Shown here: in pieces, positions 9,091-18,113 of the stretch
Layout: every line of letters starts with the position of its first letter
Position numbering within the stretch: position 1 is the stretch's first letter
NCBI GenBank assembly: GCA_930989535.1
Contig: CAKNLK010000005.1
Coordinates: 62,001 to 126,000, forward strand
Reading direction: 5' to 3'
Source: an uncultured Clostridia bacterium
GTDB taxonomy: Bacteria > Bacillota > Clostridia > Christensenellales > Borkfalkiaceae
Length of the DNA: 64,000 bases
Made by a program: the position numbers and the translations under genes
The notes under the pieces: model-generated
Told to the model about the DNA's origin: nothing
The model's database searches: none
Seen by the model: the letters and a program-made list of their open reading frames with translations, nothing else

Positions 9091-10515
9091 TCAATATTCA
9101 ATCATGGCGTCTTCCATGTCTCGTACCGCCGTTGCGATAATCGAATCAATGTCTTTCGCTTTTTCCGCATTGCAAGCGTTGTTAAACATCTGCGTCAAAG
9201 CTTGCTGCAAACCGGCTTTCGCCGTCAATGTCGTCCTCGTAAAGAAGTCGGCAGAAACTTTATATTCTGAACCATAAGTATATGCGCTCAGGTTCAGCGT
9301 TTCGTAGCCCTTGCCCCAATTCGCCGTCGTGTAATCGGAAAGATCCTGCCGAATTGAAGCTAAATTCAAGCCATTCAAAGCCATTTCCTGTTGACCGGTA
9401 TAGCTGAGCAAATAAGTGAGGAACGCCCACGCCACCTCTTTGTTTTCCGATTGAGAACTAATTGCATAGCCGGCAATGCCCGCACCGATCTTCGGCGTAT
9501 TGTTTACAGTGATCAGAGGGAAGGAAACCAAGTCGCATTTGTCGCGCAAAGCCACACGGTCGGCATACAGCGAAACAGACGCAGACTGGAAAAGCATTGC
9601 GCTCTTGCCATTGTCATAAGACCCCGTCGTTGCGACGGTCGAATCGTTGATATACCGTTTTTCAACCATTTCGGCGACCATTTCCAAACATTGGCGCGTC
9701 GCTTCGCTGTCGATAGCGACATTGCCGTTTTCATCAATCACTTCTGCGCCGTAGGAAAGAAGCATGGGATAACAGACAGACAGCCAGCTGGTCAGATTCG
9801 CGTCAATGACATAGTTATTGCTCATTCCGTTGTTGTCCATCCAGGTTCTTACCTGTGCGCAAACATCCATAAAATCGTCCCACGTCCAGCCGTTTTTCAC
9901 CTTGGTCGTCTCCGGATTCAGATCCACGCCCGCATTGCTCAGAATTTCCGTATTTAAAAAGGTTATAACGGTATCGCAGCTGCGCGGAATGACATAGTTC
10001 TTTCCGTTAGCCGTACCCATATCGAAAAATTCAGTATAGAAATCTTCGCTGGAAAACTTGCTCGGTTGATTATTCTCGTCGCGATATGTATACACCGTTT
10101 CCGCCATTTCGTTCGCCTGAATATACGGCGTTAAATCTATAAAGGTTTCCGACTCGACCAAATCGTAAAAATCAGGCGAATTGCTCCACACAATATCCGG
10201 CAATGTTTCGGCAAGCTGCTGTTGCCCGACCGCGCTTACATAATTATCGACCGATACATAGGTCATGTCAATGGTTACGTTTGGAAATAAATCTTTAAAA
10301 TCCTCGATGAGACAATCAATCATTGTTCGCTCATTCGCGTTGCCGCCGGGAACCATAATCTCTAATGCTGCCGTCGTGTTCGGATCGAGATTTACGTTGA
10401 TGTCTTCCGGTTTAACAGTCGAGCCGCCGCCCGGCTTTTCGGTTCCCCGATTACAGCCGACAAACAACACCGCGGCCATAATCCCCGCCAGTAAAACAGT
10501 TAGAATCTTTCTCAT
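9091..10515 (-). CDS. Extracellular sugar-binding lipoprotein (SBP family 1)
   Basis: A 474 aa lipoprotein (lipobox FVGC, Cys20) with the layout of family 1 solute-binding proteins: an N-terminal lobe beginning ALEIMVPGGNANERTMIDCL, a mid region with NYVIPRSCDTVITFLNTEIL, and the hinge-side ENKEVAWAFLTYLLS typical of sugar binders. It delivers glycans or oligosaccharides to the two permeases immediately downstream. Specificity cannot be read from sequence. A GAGG ribosome site precedes the ATG. Confidence 0.92.
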   Translation of the reverse strand: MRKILTVLLAGIMAAVLFVGCNRGTEKPGGGSTVKPEDINVNLDPNTTAALEIMVPGGNANERTMIDCLIEDFKDLFPNVTIDMTYVSVDNYVSAVGQQQLAETLPDIVWSNSPDFYDLVESETFIDLTPYIQANEMAETVYTYRDENNQPSKFSSEDFYTEFFDMGTANGKNYVIPRSCDTVITFLNTEILSNAGVDLNPETTKVKNGWTWDDFMDVCAQVRTWMDNNGMSNNYVIDANLTSWLSVCYPMLLSYGAEVIDENGNVAIDSEATRQCLEMVAEMVEKRYINDSTVATTGSYDNGKSAMLFQSASVSLYADRVALRDKCDLVSFPLITVNNTPKIGAGIAGYAISSQSENKEVAWAFLTYLLSYTGQQEMALNGLNLASIRQDLSDYTTANWGKGYETLNLSAYTYGSEYKVSADFFTRTTLTAKAGLQQALTQMFNNACNAEKAKDIDSIIATAVRDMEDAMIEY

Positions 10516-10530
10516 AAATTTATACCTCGC

Positions 10531-11748
10531 TTAATATTTGATCAGAGCAGACAATATATTCATCGTGTACAATCTGCTGCTGTAATCATTCACATGGTTA
10601 ATCCCGTTTCCGGTCACATCCATATATTTCTTTTCCGTCAGCATCGTTTGGCTGAGCGTATACATATCCAATGTATAGACATTTTCATAGTTTTCGGCGA
10701 TAGTGTCTAACCGCGCCCAATATTTGCGAAATTGTTCGGGGTTATAATTCGCCGTATTTGGCGTAAAAGCTTTAATCAGCATAAATTCACATTCGGGCAA
10801 ACGAGCCTGCACATCGATGATCAGCTTTTCAATGTTGTCTTGATAAGTTCCGGGTGTAACGCTGCCGCCCGCATCATTGATGCCGAAATGGACAATAACA
10901 AGGTCGGGCGATTCCGCAACCACTTTGTTGACCTGTGCCGCAGCCGCACCCCATTCCGATTGTGTGCCTCCCAACGCGACATTTTTGACGGTTACGGAGC
11001 CTTCGTACTCTTTATCCAGCGCTTGCGTTGCTTGCGTAACCCAGTTATCCATATAAGGGGCATGGTCGAAATGCCCGCTGGAAGAACAGCCCTCTGCAAC
11101 GCTGTCACCGATGGCAACAATCTTCGCATCATCCCCGGCATTCAATTTTTCTTTCAGTTTCGGATACCCTGCCGTCTCATAAGAAGCAAAATCATCCAAT
11201 TTTAAATCCCGCACATCATATACATAACTGACTGAAATCTGATGCCCGTAAATAAGGGAACTTTCCGTATAAATCGAGGGCCCCATCAGCACCCAATCCG
11301 TTTCGACATTCGTGATGGTTGTAACTTCGCGATACGGCTCGGGAATATTCTTCCCCTGCAGATTTTCCGCCGTCAAGTACGGCATCGTGCCGCCCGCATT
11401 CATGGTAATTACGTTGCCTTCTATCGTATATTCGGAGGAAGAATACTCATTTTCCCACGTATAATCGCGAACAGACAGTATCTTTACCGGCTCATATTGC
11501 AACTTGCCGCTGATGACTCCGTTTTCTTCAATCAACATGACTGTTTCGTTATAAATTACATTTCCCGTGAAATACGGCGTCACCATTTGCTCAAAATCAA
11601 ATTGATATACGGCATCTTCCGGGTTGACATAGTTCGGAAATTTGGAATAATCTATCGTTTCCTCTGCAGGCTCCGTGTTCCCGGCACAACCGACAAGCGC
11701 CGCCATACAAAATACGAACCCGCACACTGTTGCTATGATTTTTTTCAT
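10531..11748 (-). CDS. SGNH/GDSL hydrolase lipoprotein
   Basis: A 405 aa lipoprotein (lipobox LVGC, Cys21), first gene of the glycan operon. The C-terminal half is an SGNH hydrolase: block I AIGDSVAEG, block III HFGINDAGG, and the catalytic His/Asp block NHVNDYSSRLY near the end; a block II glycine is present in NVALGGTQSEWG. The N-terminal 170 residues form a separate beta-rich module such as is seen in carbohydrate esterases. Likely an extracellular acetyl esterase acting on the same glycan as the downstream hydrolases. A strong GGAGGTAAC ribosome site precedes the ATG. Confidence 0.87.
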   Translation of the reverse strand: MKKIIATVCGFVFCMAALVGCAGNTEPAEETIDYSKFPNYVNPEDAVYQFDFEQMVTPYFTGNVIYNETVMLIEENGVISGKLQYEPVKILSVRDYTWENEYSSSEYTIEGNVITMNAGGTMPYLTAENLQGKNIPEPYREVTTITNVETDWVLMGPSIYTESSLIYGHQISVSYVYDVRDLKLDDFASYETAGYPKLKEKLNAGDDAKIVAIGDSVAEGCSSSGHFDHAPYMDNWVTQATQALDKEYEGSVTVKNVALGGTQSEWGAAAAQVNKVVAESPDLVIVHFGINDAGGSVTPGTYQDNIEKLIIDVQARLPECEFMLIKAFTPNTANYNPEQFRKYWARLDTIAENYENVYTLDMYTLSQTMLTEKKYMDVTGNGINHVNDYSSRLYTMNILSALIKY

Positions 11749-11772
11749 TGTTACCTCCGAATAAGGCTTCTA

Positions 11773-11836
11773 ATCGTATTTTTGGCGTTTTAAAACGCCA
11801 AAAATGGGGTACCCCATTTTTGGATTGAAATACGAT
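11773..11836. promoter_or_regulatory. Overlapping perfect palindromes in the operon leader
   Basis: Two perfect 26-bp palindromes overlap by 7 bp: 11779-11804 (half-site TTTTTGGCGTTTT) and 11798-11823 (half-site CCAAAAATGGGGT). Outside them ATCGTATTT (11773-11781) is matched by AAATACGAT (11828-11836). In the minus-strand leader of the glycan operon the two hairpins are mutually exclusive because they share the overlap. They lie between the inferred promoter and the ribosome site of the GDSL gene. Either an RNA switch or a protein operator is possible. Confidence 0.8.
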
Positions 11837-11868
11837 GAAACAAAAAATTCTCGTCCTTCTCTAATTTA

Positions 11869-11897
11869 ATTTTATATCAAGCCGAACGATAAATCAA
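11869..11897 (-). promoter_or_regulatory. Promoter of the glycan operon, with AraC-type half-site
   Basis: On the minus strand TTGATT (11892-11897) is followed after 17 bp by TAAAAT (11869-11874). The spacer contains TTATCGTTC (plus-strand GAACGATAA at 11884-11892), the same 9-mer as in the divergent araC-type promoter. Confidence 0.65.
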
Positions 11898-11946
11898 TAG
11901 ACAATTTTAAGATAATGCTACACTTTTTACAGAAATCAAAAAATAC

Positions 11947-11975
11947 TTGACATAAACTTAATTATCGTTCATAAT
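11947..11975 (+). promoter_or_regulatory. Promoter of the AraC-family regulator
   Basis: TTGACA (11947-11952), 17 bp, CATAAT (11970-11975). The spacer and the first base of the -10 contain TTATCGTTC (11962-11970), matched in inverted orientation in the divergent operon promoter about 70 bp away, suggesting that one regulator binds both. Confidence 0.75.
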
Positions 11976-12004
11976 AGTCCTATACCCCACAAACGAAGGT
12001 TATA

Positions 12005-12814
12005 ATGGAAAATTTCAATCCTTTTTTGCTGACAAATCTGCGAATTACCGAAGCAGGACTCACTGAAGTCGGGCCTTCTTGGAGTCATTTGGCGACTTAT
12101 TTCCCCTACTATCGCATGTACTATATTAAGAGCGGCGCGGCAAGAATGTTCATGCGCGATACGACTCTTGAACTGCAACCGGGGCAAATCTATTTCATCC
12201 CCGCGTTCTCAATCATAGGGGCTGAATGCAACGAAAAAATGCTGCATTACTGGCTGCATTTTCATTTGGATGTTACCACCAGCAGCTATTTAACCATATA
12301 TGAACCACATCTTTCAGTCGAAGCGCTGCCGGATGACGAAAAAATTTTCCAATTGATTCATGAAAATTTTAATTCTTTCACACAAGATACATCGCTGCAC
12401 CGCATGCTGGCATACACCAGTCTGTCGCAGTATTTATTTTCTCGGTTTCTGCCCGACAAAGATATTTCCCCTGACAAGGCTCGCTTTATTCCCGTTCTGC
12501 AATATATAGAGCAACACCTTAATACGAACATCAGCAATGCCGAGCTCAGCAAGATTATGTGCTTAAACGGAACTTATTTTTCCAATACTTTTGCAAAACA
12601 CTTCGGCATTTCCCCCAAGCAATACATTCTGCAAAAACGAATTGGCGCAGCGGCGGGAATGCTCATCGAAACGGACAAAACGGTCAAGGAAATAGCTTTC
12701 TACTACGGCTATGAAAACGAAATGTATTTTTATCGCATTTTTCAAAAAATTACCGGAATGACGCCGGAAAAATATCGGCGGCATTTCCGCAGGAACAACC
12801 ATACTTCTGATTGA
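12005..12814 (+). CDS. AraC-family transcriptional regulator
   Basis: A 269 aa DNA-binding protein. Residues 30-110 form the cupin-type sensor domain (YYIKSGAARMF, LELQPGQIYFIPA). Residues 170-265 carry the two helix-turn-helix motifs of AraC/XylS proteins (SNAELSKIMCLNGTYFSNTF and VKEIAFYYGYENEMYFYRIF, ending GMTPEKYRR). It is transcribed divergently from the glycan operon, and the two promoters share an inverted 9-bp motif, so it is inferred to sense a sugar and control that operon and itself. A weak GAAGG ribosome site lies upstream. Confidence 0.92.
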   Translation: MENFNPFLLTNLRITEAGLTEVGPSWSHLATYFPYYRMYYIKSGAARMFMRDTTLELQPGQIYFIPAFSIIGAECNEKMLHYWLHFHLDVTTSSYLTIYEPHLSVEALPDDEKIFQLIHENFNSFTQDTSLHRMLAYTSLSQYLFSRFLPDKDISPDKARFIPVLQYIEQHLNTNISNAELSKIMCLNGTYFSNTFAKHFGISPKQYILQKRIGAAAGMLIETDKTVKEIAFYYGYENEMYFYRIFQKITGMTPEKYRRHFRRNNHTSD

Positions 12815-12881
12815 AGGCTCTTGCATAATACTCTTTCTGCTGTACCGGTATCGCCAATGCTCCCCCCCCCCGGCACGGAAA

Positions 12882-12920
12882 AGCCGCGCCCGTTTGCTGC
12901 GGGCGCGGCTCCATTTTTTG
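12882..12920. terminator. Bidirectional terminator between the AraC gene and the YitT-like gene
   Basis: Perfect stem AGCCGCGCCCG / CGGGCGCGGCT (12882-12910) with a T-rich tract on the plus side and TTTT on the minus side. It separates two converging genes. Confidence 0.85.
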
Positions 12921-12931
12921 CAACCGTTTCT

Positions 12932-13765
12932 TTATTTTTCGGCATCCGCCGCGCTCTCCTCGAGCGGGGCGTAGCGCTCGGCGGCAGACTCCTCTTCGGC
13001 AATCTCCTCGGCGAGCTCGAACTCGTTCGGCATTTCCTCCCTGCCGTAGAGCAGGGTATGTACCGGCTTTTTCAAAAAGCGCATAATCGGCTTCATCACC
13101 ACGCCGACGAACACCGCGATGACGACCGTTCCGATGCCCACGCCGCGCAGCATGCCGCTCGTTCCGTCCAGCGACCAGAACACTTCGCTGTCCCAGAAAA
13201 AGGCGATGGACAGGAGGGAGGCAATGAGTATTACGGACACGTCGAAGATAATTTTGCAGGTGGACAGGTGCAGCTTGGTGCGCTTGGACAGCGCGAGCGT
13301 GACGCCCTCCCCCGGCATGCTCATGATGTTCGCCTCCAAATATAAAAATATACCGAACGCGATGACGATTGTGCTGACGACGATGAGCACGATTTTCAGC
13401 CAAATCGCCTGGTTTTCGGGCAGGAACAGGCCGTAGAGCGCGTCGGTGCCGTCTACCAGAAAGCCGAACAGGGTGGAGCTTGCCAGCTGCAAAACGCTGT
13501 ACCACTTGAACTGTTTCCACAAAATGAGCGCCTGGATGATGAGAAAGCAGGTAAATACGATGATAATCCACTGCCCCATGGTAATCTGCGTAAATCTTAA
13601 GCTCAATACGTTGGGTATCGAGTTGACGGGCGAGATGCCCCAATTCGTCGAGCGCGAAAACGACACGCCGCTCGCGATAAAAAACATGCCGATAACGTAC
13701 GCAGCAAAGCGGCGCACCATCTCCAGCACTTTCGCCTTTGTCGGTTTTTGTATTTGGATTTTCAT
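12932..13765 (-). CDS. YczE/YyaS/YitT-like integral membrane protein
   Basis: A 277 aa membrane protein with about six hydrophobic segments (GMFFIASGVSFSR, IIIVFTCFLIIQALIL, IVLIVVSTIVIAFGIFLYL and others) and a glutamate-rich cytoplasmic tail (EEIAEEESAAE). The fold pattern and motif SPVNSIPNVLS match the DUF6198/YczE-YitT group, whose function is unknown. The MKIQIQK start is favoured by GAGGGGAT upstream; a 13-residue longer version starting at 13804 is less likely. It stands alone between a terminator and an intergenic region with a divergent promoter. Confidence 0.78.
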   Translation of the reverse strand: MKIQIQKPTKAKVLEMVRRFAAYVIGMFFIASGVSFSRSTNWGISPVNSIPNVLSLRFTQITMGQWIIIVFTCFLIIQALILWKQFKWYSVLQLASSTLFGFLVDGTDALYGLFLPENQAIWLKIVLIVVSTIVIAFGIFLYLEANIMSMPGEGVTLALSKRTKLHLSTCKIIFDVSVILIASLLSIAFFWDSEVFWSLDGTSGMLRGVGIGTVVIAVFVGVVMKPIMRFLKKPVHTLLYGREEMPNEFELAEEIAEEESAAERYAPLEESAADAEK

Positions 13766-13865
13766 ATCCAATCCCCTCGCACGCATAAATGAATAAATAT
13801 GCAAAATTATTTATAAATATTATAACATCCGAACTCTGTATTTGTCAACCGCAAATGCGAAATAG

Positions 13866-13894
13866 TTGCAATTCGGCATAAAAAGGATTATACT
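13866..13894 (+). promoter_or_regulatory. Promoter of the DUF4250 gene
   Basis: TTGCAA (13866-13871), 17 bp, TATACT (13889-13894), followed by GGGGAGGTGA and the ATG at 13912. Confidence 0.75.
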
Positions 13895-13911
13895 AATGGG
13901 GAGGTGACGAT

Positions 13912-14088
13912 ATGAATTTACCGAGAGACCCCGCCATTTTATTGAGCTTTATCAACATGAAACTGCGCGACGTCTATCCCTCCCTTGCCGCCCTGTGCGA
14001 CGACCTGGGCGCGGACAAGGACGAAATTTGCAAAACGCTCGCCCAAATCGGGTACGAATATTCGGCGGATAAGAACGCGTTCGTTTAA
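13912..14088 (+). CDS. DUF4250 domain protein
   Basis: A 58 aa soluble protein beginning MNLPRDPAILLSFINMKLRD and ending YEYSADKNAFV. It matches the DUF4250 family as I know it: a single small helical domain of about 55-60 aa with a conserved N-terminal PxDPxxLLSxxNxKLRD and a final YEYxxxxNxF. Function is unknown. It has its own good promoter, a strong GGGGAGGTGA ribosome site, and a 19-bp terminator stem right behind it, so it is a complete single-gene unit. Confidence 0.88.
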   Translation: MNLPRDPAILLSFINMKLRDVYPSLAALCDDLGADKDEICKTLAQIGYEYSADKNAFV

Positions 14089-14133
14089 AACGCGTTGAAT
14101 CTGAAGTGGCGCAAGGTCGGTTGACCTTACCGC

Positions 14134-14174
14134 ATGCAAAAAAGGCTCTGCAAGTTGCAGAGCCTTTTTTGCAT
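14134..14174. terminator. Bidirectional terminator
   Basis: A 19-bp perfect stem with a 3-base loop (arms 14134-14152 and 14156-14174), with A and T tracts inside the arms so that each strand ends in a T run. It serves the DUF4250 gene and the converging CPBP protease gene. Confidence 0.9.
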
Positions 14175-14183
14175 GATGTCTGT

Positions 14184-15233
14184 TTATTGGGTATCCCCGT
14201 CAGCAGAAGCGCCGCCATCCGAACCGTCCCCTTCGGGCGCTGACGCGCCCGCGCGCTCTTCCGCATCGGGTGAGGCGATTCCCTCCGCGCCATCCGCGTT
14301 AATACCGCCTGCGGCTTCTCCCGCGGCTGCCTGCTCGCTGTCACCCGCTTCGCCGCTCGCTTGCACGCCCGCGCCCGTCTGCACGCCTGCTTCCGCTCCG
14401 TTCGCTTTCGGGGGCGGATACACCGCAAACGCCTCGGCGAAATCGGGCTTGCTCTTTGCGAGGGCAAAGAAGAAAAACACCCCCGCCGCGACGGCGACGA
14501 CTGCCGTCAAAACGATTTCTTCGGGGTTCCAGATGTTCCCAAAGGCTCCGCCGCTCCCCAATTCATAGACGATATTGCCGCAAAAATTGTAGACGGCGTG
14601 AATAAATGCGCAGACGAAAACTCCCCCGCCGCAGAACATAACCACGGCGAGCATGCAGCCGATGAGGAAAGAATACCCCACCTGCAAAAACACGCCGCCC
14701 GAAAACCCGCCGAGCAGGTTGACAAGGTGCAACAGCCCGAACGCCGCCGAGGATGCGAGCACGGCGACGAACCGCCCCTTTTTGCCCGTGCCCGTCTTCC
14801 CGAGCACGAAGGGGAAAATGACGCCGCGGAAAGCCATCTCCTCGAACAGCCCCACGCCGATACACTGCAGCGCAAACGCCGCGATGTGCCCGGCGCTCCC
14901 CGTAACGGAAGCGGTGCCCCGCGCGAGCGCGACGATGGGCAAATTGTTCACCGCCACCGCGAGCGCGGGCAGGGCGATGAACAGCGCCTTCCAACCGCCC
15001 TTGCGCGGGGAGAGAGTGCCGCGGATTCCCATATGGAAAGAAAGCAGCAGCATTACGCCGAAAAATACGATTCGCAGGATACCCAGTCCCAGAAAGCCTG
15101 CGAGCTGCTCGTCCTGCGTGAAAAAATTGCCCAGCCACTGGTACGGGAACAGAACCAGCCCCGCCGCGAGCAGATAGAGTATGAGCGCGCTTTCGATGGG
15201 CGTTTTGCGCATATAGAGCATCTTCGGCTGCAT
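14184..15233 (-). CDS. CPBP family intramembrane metalloprotease
   Basis: A 349 aa membrane protease of the CAAX/Abi (CPBP) family. Visible catalytic motifs: FEEMAFRG (the EExxxR motif), FGLLHLVNL (FxxxH) and CAFIHAVYN (HxxxN), within about eight hydrophobic helices. After the last helix there is an 85-residue low-complexity tail rich in Ala, Gly and Glu that is not part of the family core. The MQPKMLYMRK start is chosen because of GAGGAGGAT upstream. Substrate unknown; members process prenylated or peptide substrates or mediate bacteriocin self-immunity. Confidence 0.88.
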   Translation of the reverse strand: MQPKMLYMRKTPIESALILYLLAAGLVLFPYQWLGNFFTQDEQLAGFLGLGILRIVFFGVMLLLSFHMGIRGTLSPRKGGWKALFIALPALAVAVNNLPIVALARGTASVTGSAGHIAAFALQCIGVGLFEEMAFRGVIFPFVLGKTGTGKKGRFVAVLASSAAFGLLHLVNLLGGFSGGVFLQVGYSFLIGCMLAVVMFCGGGVFVCAFIHAVYNFCGNIVYELGSGGAFGNIWNPEEIVLTAVVAVAAGVFFFFALAKSKPDFAEAFAVYPPPKANGAEAGVQTGAGVQASGEAGDSEQAAAGEAAGGINADGAEGIASPDAEERAGASAPEGDGSDGGASADGDTQ

Positions 15234-15341
15234 CCGTATCCTCCTCACGGTCGAATTTACCCGCCCGGACGGGCGGAAGCGCCCGCCGCGCAAAAGCCGG
15301 GCAGGCGCGCGTTTTTATCCATCCCTCCCGGCGGAGGGAGA

Positions 15342-15365
15342 AAAAGCGCGCAAACGCGCGCTTTT
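15342..15365 (-). terminator. Terminator of the degV gene
   Basis: AAAAGCGCGC, a short loop, GCGCGCTTTT immediately behind the DegV stop. A second hairpin (CTCCC/GGGAG, about 15323-15340) lies just beyond. Confidence 0.75.
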
Positions 15366-15366
15366 A

Positions 15367-16182
15367 TCAATCGTTTGTAACGTATGCCGCGCCGAATGCG
15401 CCGACGCCCGTATGAATACTCAGAACCGGCCCCAGCACGCGCTGGTGGATATACACCTGCGGAAAGCGGTTCTTCAGCATGGCGGTGAAGTCCCCCACGT
15501 CCGTATCCTGCCCGCAGCGGCCGACGATGAGGCGGCGGACGTTATCGGGCACGAGACCGCACAGCATTTCCAGCTTCTCGCGGCTGCCGCGCGCGTTCGC
15601 CTTGAACAGGATTTTCCCCTTCAGCTCGAACACGGGGCGCAAATTCAGCGTCGCCTTTGCCTTGGCGTTGTTCAGCCTGCCGCCGTACAGCAGCCTGTCC
15701 AGCGATTCGACGGTGAACACGATGCCGATTTTCTTTTTCAGCCCCTCCAGATGCGCGACGATATCCTCGAAGGAAAGGCCGCACTTGGCCATATTGACCG
15801 CCTCATCCACCAAAAGATGCATGCCGGGGCCGATGGTCGCCGAATCGACGACGCGGATGTTGCCCCCCACCTGGTCTGCCGCGAAGCACGCCGACGAATA
15901 GGTGCCCGACAGCGCGGAGGAGAGGACGATGCAGATTACGTCGCACCCCTTATCGGTGAGCGACTGAAAGGTGCGGATAAAGTTGTTGAGCGCCGGCTGC
16001 GCCGTTTTGCAGGGGCTGAGCCGCGCCATGAGCGGCAAAAACTCGCCGTTTTTATCGGATGCGTATTCCTCGTAAAAGTAACCGCCCAGCTGGTAATTGA
16101 GCGGTACGACGCTCAGGATACCGCGGCTGGTGATTTCCGCGGTCGAATAGCCGACGGACGAATCGGTGACGATGGCGACCAT
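15367..16182 (-). CDS. DegV family fatty-acid-binding protein
   Basis: A 271 aa protein with the DegV signature MVAIVTDSSVGYS at the N-terminus, VVPLNYQLGG, the serine/threonine motif SALSGTYSSA and RLLYGGRLNNAKA. DegV/FakB proteins bind a fatty acid and present it to the kinase FakA for phosphorylation. It sits at the downstream end of the fatty acid synthesis supercluster, 44 bp after accA, fitting a role in lipid supply. The start is set by GGGAGGAAA; 78 upstream in-frame residues are judged non-coding. Confidence 0.9.
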   Translation of the reverse strand: MVAIVTDSSVGYSTAEITSRGILSVVPLNYQLGGYFYEEYASDKNGEFLPLMARLSPCKTAQPALNNFIRTFQSLTDKGCDVICIVLSSALSGTYSSACFAADQVGGNIRVVDSATIGPGMHLLVDEAVNMAKCGLSFEDIVAHLEGLKKKIGIVFTVESLDRLLYGGRLNNAKAKATLNLRPVFELKGKILFKANARGSREKLEMLCGLVPDNVRRLIVGRCGQDTDVGDFTAMLKNRFPQVYIHQRVLGPVLSIHTGVGAFGAAYVTND

Positions 16183-16226
16183 ATTTTTTCCTCCCTGAAT
16201 ATACTCTGCCCGCGGCGGAAAACCGC

Positions 16227-16991
16227 TTAAAATTTGCGGAAACGCTCGTACCGCTTTTCGATGAGCGTTTCGGCGGGAATTTGGCTCTTTTCGGCAAAGA
16301 AGGCGGCGATGTCCTCCTTGAGCTTGGCAAAAAACTCTTCGCCGAATCCGTTTTCGGGCAGTACGCGCTCCACCGCGCCCAGCTTTTGCAGATTGTCCGC
16401 CGTGAGCTTCAGGCACTCCGAAGCCTCGGCGACTTTAGCGCTGTCCTTCCACAGGATGGACGCGCAGCCCTCGGGCGAAATAACGGAATAGGTCGCATTC
16501 TCGTCAATCCACACCTCGTCCGCCGCGCACAGCCCGAGCGCGCCGCCGCTGCCGCCCTCGCCGATGATGACGGAAAGGGTGGGCGTCTTTAAACGAATCA
16601 TCTCCAAAATGGAGGAGGCAATCGCCTCGCTCTGCCCCCGCTCTTCGGCGCCGATGCCGCAATATGCGCCCGACGTATCCACAAAACAGAGCACGGGGCG
16701 GTGGAATTTTTCCGCCTGCTTCATGAGGCGCACCGCCTTGCGGTACCCCTCGGGGTGCGCGCAGCCGAAGTTGTGCTCGATGCGCCCGTTGGTATCCTCG
16801 CCCTTTTCGATGCCGATGACGGTGACCGGCCTGCCGCTTATGGTGCCGATGCCCGCGATAATCGCGCGGTCGTCCGCAAAGCGGCGGTCGCCGTGCAGTT
16901 CGATAAAGTTTTCCACGATTTCGGAAATATAGCGCACCGCGGTGGGCCTGCCCTTCTCGCGGCTCTTTAAAACGATGTCGTATGCGCTCAT
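16227..16991 (-). CDS. accA: Acetyl-CoA carboxylase carboxyltransferase subunit alpha
   Basis: A 254 aa cytoplasmic subunit that, with AccD, moves the carboxyl group from carboxybiotin to acetyl-CoA to give malonyl-CoA. Recognisable by HGDRRFADDRAIIAGIG, GCAHPEGYRKAVRLMKQAEKF, TSGAYCGIGAEERGQSEAIA and GEGGSGGALGL. It is shorter than the roughly 320 aa E. coli protein at the N-terminus, as in many Firmicutes. Its ATG follows the accD stop after one base and uses a GGGGAGG site, so the two subunits are translationally coupled. Confidence 0.95.
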   Translation of the reverse strand: MSAYDIVLKSREKGRPTAVRYISEIVENFIELHGDRRFADDRAIIAGIGTISGRPVTVIGIEKGEDTNGRIEHNFGCAHPEGYRKAVRLMKQAEKFHRPVLCFVDTSGAYCGIGAEERGQSEAIASSILEMIRLKTPTLSVIIGEGGSGGALGLCAADEVWIDENATYSVISPEGCASILWKDSAKVAEASECLKLTADNLQKLGAVERVLPENGFGEEFFAKLKEDIAAFFAEKSQIPAETLIEKRYERFRKF

Positions 16992-16992
16992 G

Positions 16993-17877
<885 letters not shown>

Positions 17878-18113
17878 TTTTATCTCTCCTTCGAATATCC
17901 CGCTCAAAAAGCCCTTGCCCCGCTCGGGCAGGCTTACGCGCACGTGCGGTGCGCGGCCGGCGCTCCTCGCGGCGCGCGGCATGGGATGGTTGCTCTTCTT
18001 TTTTCGTTCCTTTTCGGCGGCGCGCCCGCGCTTGACGCCGCGCGCCGATTTTTTGCCCCGTACGATGTTCTTATCCACGTTGTATTCGCGCGCCCGCTTG
18101 CGCGCCCCCTGTA

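Noticed and set aside
12862-12871. Run of ten C (also at 32256-32265)
   Set aside because: Homopolymer runs are more likely sites of length variation or assembly error than functional signals.
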